The translations under genes and the position numbers were made by a program. A DNA stretch of 64,000 nucleotides, from the NCBI RefSeq assembly GCF_022664455.2, contig NZ_JAKRKC020000001.1:248001-312000 (forward strand). The letters are read 5' to 3'. Shown piece by piece: positions 59,679 through 64,000 of this stretch (position 1 is the first letter of the stretch; the number at the start of each line of letters is the position of its first letter). A model generated the notes under the pieces. That model saw only the letters and a list, made by a program, of their open reading frames with translations. It was not told the DNA's origin and searched no databases. The DNA comes from Actinomadura luzonensis. Its GTDB lineage: Bacteria > Actinomycetota > Actinomycetes > Streptosporangiales > Streptosporangiaceae.

Positions 59679-61331
59679 TTGAGCAGCATCGCCGACGACC
59701 CCGACCGCGCGCCCGCCCGATCCCACCTGTACGCCATGGGCATGTCGGAGGAGGAGATGCGCCGGCCCGTGGTCGGCATCGCCTCCACCTGGACCGGCAC
59801 CATGCCCTGCAACCTCACCCACCGCGAGCTGGCCGCCCACGTCGCCGAGGGGGTGCGGGCGGCGGGCGGCACGCCGATGGAGTTCAACACCATCGCGGTC
59901 TCCGACAATCTCACCATGCACACCCCGGGCATGCGCGCCTCGCTCGTCAGCCGGGAGGTCATCGCCGACTCGATCGAGCTGATGGGCCGCGCCCACGGCT
60001 TCGACGCGCTGGTGGCGATCGTCGGCTGCGACAAGACCGTGCCCGCCGCGATCATGGCGCTGGCCCGGCTGGACGTGCCGTCCGTGGTGCTCTACAGCGG
60101 CACGATGATGCCGGGCCGGTGGCGCGGCCGGGACGTGACGATCCAGGACATGTGGGAGGCGCTGGGCGAGCGCGAGGTCGGCCGGCTGGACCAGGCCGAC
60201 CTGGACGACCTGGCCCGGCACGCCTGCCCCGGCGCGGGCACCTGCGCCGCCCAGTACACCGCCAACACCATGGGCGGCGTGGCCGACTTCCTCGGCCTCG
60301 CGCCGTTCGGGGTCGGCGACATCCCGGCCGAGGCCGCGGAGAAGAACGCCGCGGCGCGGCGGGTCGGCGAGATCGCCATGGAGGCGCTGGCCCGCGACGC
60401 CCGGCCGTCCCGGGTGCTGACCGCGGACGCCCTGCACAACGCGATCGTCTCGGTGGCCGCGATGGGCGGCTCCACGAACGCCGTGCTGCACCTGCTGGCC
60501 ATCGCCCGCGAGGCCGGGCTGCCGCTGGTCATCGACGAGATCGGCGAGATCTGCCGGCGGGTCCCGATCATCACGGGGCTGAAGCCGAGCGGCGGCCCGT
60601 ACACGGCGCTGGACCTGTGGCGGGCGGGCGGCACCTCGCTCGTGGCGCGGCGGCTGCTGGAGGCCGGGCTGCTGCGCGAGGACGTCACGCTGGTGGACGG
60701 CCGCAGCCTCGCCGACGTGGCCGCCGACGCGGAGGAGACGCCGGGCCAGCAGGTCGTGGCGGACGCGGAGCGGCCGTTCAAGGCGCGCGGGGCGCTGGCG
60801 ATCCTGCGCGGCTCGCTCGCGCCGGACGGCTGCGTGCTCAAGCTCGGCGGCAAGGACGACTTCCGGCACGAGGGCCCGGCCAGGGTCTTCGACTCCGAGA
60901 ACGACTGCTACCGGGCGATCCAGGACGGCCGGATCGTGGCGGGCGACGTCATCGTGGTCCGGTACGAGGGCCCGGCGGGCGGCCCCGGCATGCGGGAGAT
61001 GCTCTCCATCACCGGGCCGCTGGTCGGGCGCGGGCTCGGCACGTCGGTGGCGCTCGTCACCGACGGCCGCTTCAGCGGCGTCTCGCACGGCCTGGTGATC
61101 GGCCACGTGACGCCGGAGGCCTACCACGGCGGCCCGATCGCCCTGGTGCGGGACGGCGACACCGTGGTGATCGACAGCGCGGCCGGGACGCTGGACCTGC
61201 TGGTGCCGGAGGAGGAGCTGGCGGCGCGCCGGGCCGCGTGGCGGCGGCCGGAGCGGGAGGTCGAGCGGGGCGTGCTGACCAAGTACGTCAGGACCGTGGG
61301 GTCGGCCTCCGACGGCGCGGTCACCGCTTGA
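59679..61331 (+). CDS. IlvD/Edd-family dehydratase
   Basis: A 550-residue iron-sulfur dehydratase. Conserved sites: [14 protein letters not shown] and [15 protein letters not shown], cluster Cys in [10 protein letters not shown] and [16 protein letters not shown], then LKLGGK and [18 protein letters not shown]. It dehydrates dihydroxy-acids: branched-chain amino acid precursors, or sugar acids such as gluconate. The start is TTG 59679 with GGAGG 9 bases upstream. The dehydrogenase gene before it, with the same strand and control, points to a catabolic role rather than the housekeeping ilvD, which is inference. Confidence 0.9.
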   Translation: MSSIADDPDRAPARSHLYAMGMSEEEMRRPVVGIASTWTGTMPCNLTHRELAAHVAEGVRAAGGTPMEFNTIAVSDNLTMHTPGMRASLVSREVIADSIELMGRAHGFDALVAIVGCDKTVPAAIMALARLDVPSVVLYSGTMMPGRWRGRDVTIQDMWEALGEREVGRLDQADLDDLARHACPGAGTCAAQYTANTMGGVADFLGLAPFGVGDIPAEAAEKNAAARRVGEIAMEALARDARPSRVLTADALHNAIVSVAAMGGSTNAVLHLLAIAREAGLPLVIDEIGEICRRVPIITGLKPSGGPYTALDLWRAGGTSLVARRLLEAGLLREDVTLVDGRSLADVAADAEETPGQQVVADAERPFKARGALAILRGSLAPDGCVLKLGGKDDFRHEGPARVFDSENDCYRAIQDGRIVAGDVIVVRYEGPAGGPGMREMLSITGPLVGRGLGTSVALVTDGRFSGVSHGLVIGHVTPEAYHGGPIALVRDGDTVVIDSAAGTLDLLVPEEELAARRAAWRRPEREVERGVLTKYVRTVGSASDGAVTA

Positions 61332-61416
61332 CGGCGGCTATGCTGCGCATTGACGTTTCGGTCATGCCTTATAGGCGGGCATGCCCTCCCCAGGTGACGC
61401 GAAGGAGACTTGCGCG

Positions 61417-61503
61417 ATGTACAAGGAGTTCGCCGTCGAGGCCGTGATGTGGGTCGTCCCGGTCGTCGTGCTGATCGGGGTGGCGCTCCTCGTCACCGCG
61501 TGA
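61417..61503 (+). CDS. 28-residue membrane peptide
   Basis: A very short gene with strong signals: GAAGGAG 9 bases before ATG 61417, then MYKEFAVEAVMWVVPVVVLI and GVALLVTA-stop. The peptide is one hydrophobic helix with a short charged N-terminus. A terminator hairpin follows 7 bases after the stop. It is too short to judge by homology. Confidence 0.6.
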   Translation: MYKEFAVEAVMWVVPVVVLIGVALLVTA

Positions 61504-61509
61504 GCCCCG

Positions 61510-61539
61510 CAGGGGGCCGGCCGATCGCCCGGCCCCCTG
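61510..61539. terminator. bidirectional terminator hairpin
   Basis: CAGGGGGCCGG (61510-61520) pairs with CCGGCCCCCTG (61529-61539), 11 bp with an 8-base loop. It lies between the converging 28-residue gene and the secreted-protein gene and could end both transcripts. Confidence 0.75.
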
Positions 61540-61547
61540 GTCCACGC

Positions 61548-61943
61548 TCAGCGGTAGTACTTGTACGACACGTTCGTACGGGCGTACGGGCGTCCCTCGA
61601 TGCGGCCGTCCAGGGCGGCGTTGTAGAGGTCGGCCAGCCTGGCGGTGCGCACGGTGCAGGCGGCGTAGCGGACCCGGTAGGGCCGGATGGTGCCGACGTA
61701 GTCGTAGCAGGTGCCGGCGCTGCGACCGTCGATGCTGAGCCGGGCGTTCAGGCGCACGTTGTAGAGGTACTTGCCGGAGACGTTCCTGATCCGGACCTTG
61801 ATCTTGCACGTGTCCTCGCACCTGCCGAAGCTGACCTTCGTGCGGATGAGCTGGGCGGAGGACGTCGCGGCGGCGGCGGGCGCGGCGATGAGGGTGGTCG
61901 CGGCGGCCGCGGCTAAAGCGGTGGCGGCGAGGCGTCTGAACAT
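61548..61943 (-). CDS. secreted protein of unknown function
   Basis: A 131-residue protein with a clear Sec signal (MFRRLAATALAAAAATTLIA, cleavage near APAAAATSS). The mature part is beta-rich with four Cys (RCEDTCK, GTCYDY and AACTVR), which could form two disulfides, and ends NVSYKYYR. No family recognised. GGGGG precedes ATG 61943, and a 10-bp stem lies in its likely 5' leader. Confidence 0.75.
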   Translation of the reverse strand: MFRRLAATALAAAAATTLIAAPAAAATSSAQLIRTKVSFGRCEDTCKIKVRIRNVSGKYLYNVRLNARLSIDGRSAGTCYDYVGTIRPYRVRYAACTVRTARLADLYNAALDGRIEGRPYARTNVSYKYYR

Positions 61944-61996
61944 GGTTCCCCCTGTGGTTGAGAGATCGTCGCTCCCCCCTGACGGCAGCGACTCGT

Positions 61997-62029
61997 ACCT
62001 GTCCGACTACTACCTGATCTCGGACAGGT
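61997..62029. promoter_or_regulatory. 10-bp inverted repeat upstream of the secreted-protein gene
   Basis: ACCTGTCCGA (61997-62006) and TCGGACAGGT (62020-62029) are perfect inverted repeats with a 13-base spacer, 54 bases upstream of the secreted-protein start and 72 bases after the end of the sigma-factor gene. It may be a terminator for the sigma gene or an operator; no U-run follows. Confidence 0.45.
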
Positions 62030-62100
62030 CATCGTGGGCGGTCGAAGATCCGATATAGAACGGTTATCCGCTTATATCGCCCTTATCCCGCTAAGTGTCG

Positions 62101-62994
62101 CTACGACGCCCAGGCCAGCAGCGGCGCCCCCCTCTTCAGCCGTTTCAGCGCCTGCTTCTCCAACTGCCGGATGCGCTCCCGGGTCAGCCCCAGCCGCGCC
62201 CCGATCTCCGTGTACGTCTGCACCTCCTGCCCGCTCAGCCCGTACCGCAGCCGGATGATGAACTGCTCGCGCGGCGGCAGCGTCGTGACCACCTGGTGCA
62301 GGTCCTCGCTCATCGCGCGGCGCTCGGTCCACTCCTGCACCTGGAGGCCGTCGTCGTCCGCGATCATGTCGCCGATGCGCCCCTCGCCGTGCTCCCCGAC
62401 CGGGACGTCCAGGCTGACCATGTCCTGGCCGAGCGCCCGTAACGAGGCGACCTGGGCGAGGCTGCGCTCGGCCGTGCCGGCCAGCTCGGCGTCGGTCGGG
62501 TCCCTCCCCAGCTCGGTGGCGAGCTGCCGCTCCACCCTGATCAGCCGCGACAGCTCCTCGGCCACGTGGACCGGCAGCCGCACGGTCCTGCTCTTGTCGT
62601 GGATCCCGCGCTCGATGGCCTGCCGGATCCACCACATCCCGTACGTGGAGAACTTGTAACCCTTGCGGTAGTCGAACTTCTCCACCGCCCTGATCAGTCC
62701 GAGATTGCCCTCCTGGATGATGTCGAGCAGGGGCAGCCCGCGGAAGGAGTAGCGCCGCGCGGTCGCCACCACCAGCCGCAGGTTTGACCTGATGAGCAGG
62801 TCCTTGGCGCGCTGTCCGTCCAGCGCCACGAGTTCGAGCTCCGGCGTCGAGGCGCCGCGCTCGATCAGATGGCCTGCGTACAGTCCTGCCTCGATCCGCC
62901 GGGCGAGGTCGACTTCGTCCGCGGCGGAGAGCAAGGGGGTCTTTCCGATCTGCTCCAGGTACATGCCGAGCAGATCAGGCTCTTCGGCCGACAT
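62101..62994 (-). CDS. sigma-70-family factor (group 2, RpoD-like)
   Basis: A 297-residue sigma factor. Region 1.2 is DLLGMYLEQIGKTPLLSAAD, region 2 NLRLVVATARRYSFRGLPLL, DIIQEGNLGLIRAVEKFDY and FSTYGMWWIRQAI, region 3 LPVHVAEELSRLIR, and region 4 LTRERIRQLEKQALKRLK. It is short, lacking a long N-terminus, as in group 2 (HrdD/SigB-like) factors. It begins 9 bases after the stop of the STAS gene, suggesting joint expression and perhaps partner-switching control. Confidence 0.92.
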   Translation of the reverse strand: MSAEEPDLLGMYLEQIGKTPLLSAADEVDLARRIEAGLYAGHLIERGASTPELELVALDGQRAKDLLIRSNLRLVVATARRYSFRGLPLLDIIQEGNLGLIRAVEKFDYRKGYKFSTYGMWWIRQAIERGIHDKSRTVRLPVHVAEELSRLIRVERQLATELGRDPTDAELAGTAERSLAQVASLRALGQDMVSLDVPVGEHGEGRIGDMIADDDGLQVQEWTERRAMSEDLHQVVTTLPPREQFIIRLRYGLSGQEVQTYTEIGARLGLTRERIRQLEKQALKRLKRGAPLLAWAS

Positions 62995-63003
62995 GCCGGG
63001 GCA

Positions 63004-63426
63004 CTACCCGGTAAACGGCGGCGAATGCCCCTCTTCGTTCAGTTCGGCGATGGCCAGCTCCGCTGTGCTGCGGATGTCGAAGAACTTGTCCAGCGCGGTG
63101 ATCGCGAACAGGTGCTTGCACCGGCCGTTGAGCCCCGACAGCAGCAGCCGGCCGCCGGACGCGGTGACCGCCTTGTGCAGGTAGACCAGCACGGACAGGC
63201 CCGAGGAGTCGCACACGCTGACGGCCTGCATGTCGATGACGAGCAGCGGGGGCTGGGTGAGGTCGAGCGCCTTGGTGACGCGGTCACGCACCTCGGCCGC
63301 CGAGCCGAAGTCGAAGTCTCCTGTCAGCCTCGCGATGACGCAGGGTCCCTGGAGCCCGAGGCTTATCGACAGCGCCTGCTCCGAAGTCACCCAGCTCCAC
63401 CTACCCGCGTCGCTCTCCCGATCCAC
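63004..63426 (-). CDS. STAS-domain anti-sigma factor antagonist
   Basis: A 140-residue protein with a STAS domain: CVIARLTGDFDFGSAAEVRD, LLVIDMQAVSVCDSSGLSVL (phosphorylatable Ser in CDSSGL) and GGRLLLSGLNGRCKHLFAIT. It should bind an anti-sigma kinase when dephosphorylated. GTG 63426 begins MDRESDAGRWSW; GTG 63390 (VTSEQALS) is an alternative. No anti-sigma (RsbW-like) gene is next to it in the window. It lies between the phosphotriesterase-family gene and the sigma factor gene, all on the minus strand. Confidence 0.88.
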   Translation of the reverse strand: MDRESDAGRWSWVTSEQALSISLGLQGPCVIARLTGDFDFGSAAEVRDRVTKALDLTQPPLLVIDMQAVSVCDSSGLSVLVYLHKAVTASGGRLLLSGLNGRCKHLFAITALDKFFDIRSTAELAIAELNEEGHSPPFTG

Positions 63427-63431
63427 ATACT

Positions 63432-64000
63432 TTACGAGAAGTAGCGCTTCGGGTTGAACACCAGCATCTGCTCGATCTGGTCGTCGGTCACACCCGAGTC
63501 GAGCAGTGCGGCCAAGACGTCGTCGTGGATGTGATCGTAGCGCCAGTTCGGCGCCATCGCCCGGCGAGTCTCCTCCCAGGCGCCGCCGAAATAGTCCATG
63601 AAGCAGGCGGTGTCGTGGCTGAGCACCATGCGGTCGGCGTAACCGCGCTGGCACAGGGCCGCGATGGTGGCCACGCGCTGCGGCGTCGGGTTGTAGAGGT
63701 CGAGGCCGAACCGGTCCATGCCGAGCGTGGCGCCGGTGTCGGCCAGGCGCATGAGGTAGTCGAGGTCGTTGCTGTCGCCGGCGTGGCCGACCACCACCTT
63801 CGTCAGGTCCACGCCCTCCTTGGCGAACAGGTCGAGCGCGATCAGCCCCGACCGCGCGGCCGCGTTGGTGTGGACGGTGATCGGCGCGCCGGTGCGCACG
63901 TGGGTGCGCGCGACGGCCCTGGCGATGCGCTCGACGCCGGGCGTCAGGCCCTTCTCCTCGACCACGCACTTGAGGAAGGCCGCCTTGACGCCGGTGTCGG
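63432..64000 (-). CDS. phosphotriesterase-family hydrolase (partial, N-terminus outside window)
   Basis: The visible C-terminal 189 residues hold the central Lys in DTGVKAAFLKCVVEEKG (the carbamylated bridge), PITVHTNAAARSG (His), KVVVGHAGDSNDLDYLM (His) and RMVLSHDTACFMDYFGGAWE (Asp), ending DDQIEQMLVFNPKRYFS. It keeps the Lys that the other homologue at 4717 replaces with Glu, so it is closer to genuine phosphotriesterase-like lactonases. The gene continues past the right edge; the STAS gene starts 5 bases after its stop. Confidence 0.9.
   Translation of the reverse strand, partial: DTGVKAAFLKCVVEEKGLTPGVERIARAVARTHVRTGAPITVHTNAAARSGLIALDLFAKEGVDLTKVVVGHAGDSNDLDYLMRLADTGATLGMDRFGLDLYNPTPQRVATIAALCQRGYADRMVLSHDTACFMDYFGGAWEETRRAMAPNWRYDHIHDDVLAALLDSGVTDDQIEQMLVFNPKRYFS

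Noticed and set aside
59679..61331. Naming the dehydratase ilvD
   Set aside because: The IlvD/Edd family includes sugar-acid dehydratases, and the neighbouring dehydrogenase and TetR gene argue against the housekeeping isoleucine-valine role.
1..64000. CRISPR array, PKS/NRPS modules, rRNA genes or a known riboswitch
   Set aside because: No spaced identical repeats of CRISPR type, no long modular enzymes, no rRNA sequence, and no cobalamin or other riboswitch was recognised upstream of cbiB, ino1 or the dehydratase.

Overview
The window is high-GC DNA from an actinomycete. Dense GTG/TTG starts, 4-base stop/start overlaps, a conservon-type sensor kinase plus DUF742 protein, a cobalamin CbiB, an inositol-phosphate synthase and STAS/sigma regulators all fit. 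The order Streptosporangiales (Nonomuraea-like) is a guess from gene style only. All calls come from reading the sequence; no database search was run.

Region A (1-14.7 kb) is an accessory metabolic cassette. A leftward group (PqqD-like protein, ABC-2 exporter ATPase, exporter permease cut by the window edge) diverges from a tightly coupled 12-gene rightward operon: sugar-type ABC importer (binding protein, single-domain ATPase, permease), phosphotriesterase homologue, ThuA/GATase-like protein, sulfatase-superfamily enzyme, GTP-cyclohydrolase-II-like protein, HPr-kinase-like P-loop protein, glycosyltransferase, HAD phosphatase, EamA transporter and PgeF/YfiH. A convergent murT homologue and a LacI regulator close the cassette. 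Near-identical 14-bp palindromes lie just downstream of a -35/-10 promoter both before the importer operon and before murT, so LacI probably controls both. I do not recognise this gene set as a described pathway; it is the best candidate here for a new system.

Region B (14.7-24.5 kb) is a graveyard of nested insertion sequences. An IS3 element (4-bp duplication GAGC) sits inside the transposase gene of a larger element, which itself interrupts a histidine kinase. A second IS3 element carries an ISAzo13-type insertion (3-bp duplication TCA) between orfA and orfB. An IS5 element (duplication TAA) and a broken STAS gene follow. Between them are truncated host genes (kinase N-terminus, secreted alpha/beta hydrolase C-terminus).

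Region C (24.5-30 kb) holds small housekeeping or accessory genes (VOC protein, 2TM protein, UDP-glycosyltransferase, membrane protein, archease-like protein, DoxX protein), then a tyrosine integrase with a terminator, next to the 3' end of a tRNA-Arg(UCU). The geometry suggests that an integrative element lies to the left of this tRNA, possibly including regions A and B.

Region D (30-64 kb) looks like ordinary chromosome: phosphotransferase, CbiB, exonuclease III, inositol-phosphate synthase, a papain-like protein, two closely related peptide-binding lipoproteins, a sensor kinase/DUF742 pair, an MFS exporter with MarR regulator, an ABC peptide importer operon led by DUF917 and hydantoinase-A genes, an RpiB-like isomerase, an amidohydrolase, Tex with a striking GQR[DGE] repeat tail, a Nei-type glycosylase with a radical-SAM spore-photoproduct-lyase-like protein, a TetR/dehydrogenase pair, an IlvD/Edd dehydratase, a secreted protein, a sigma-70 factor with a STAS partner, and a second phosphotriesterase-family gene cut by the right edge.
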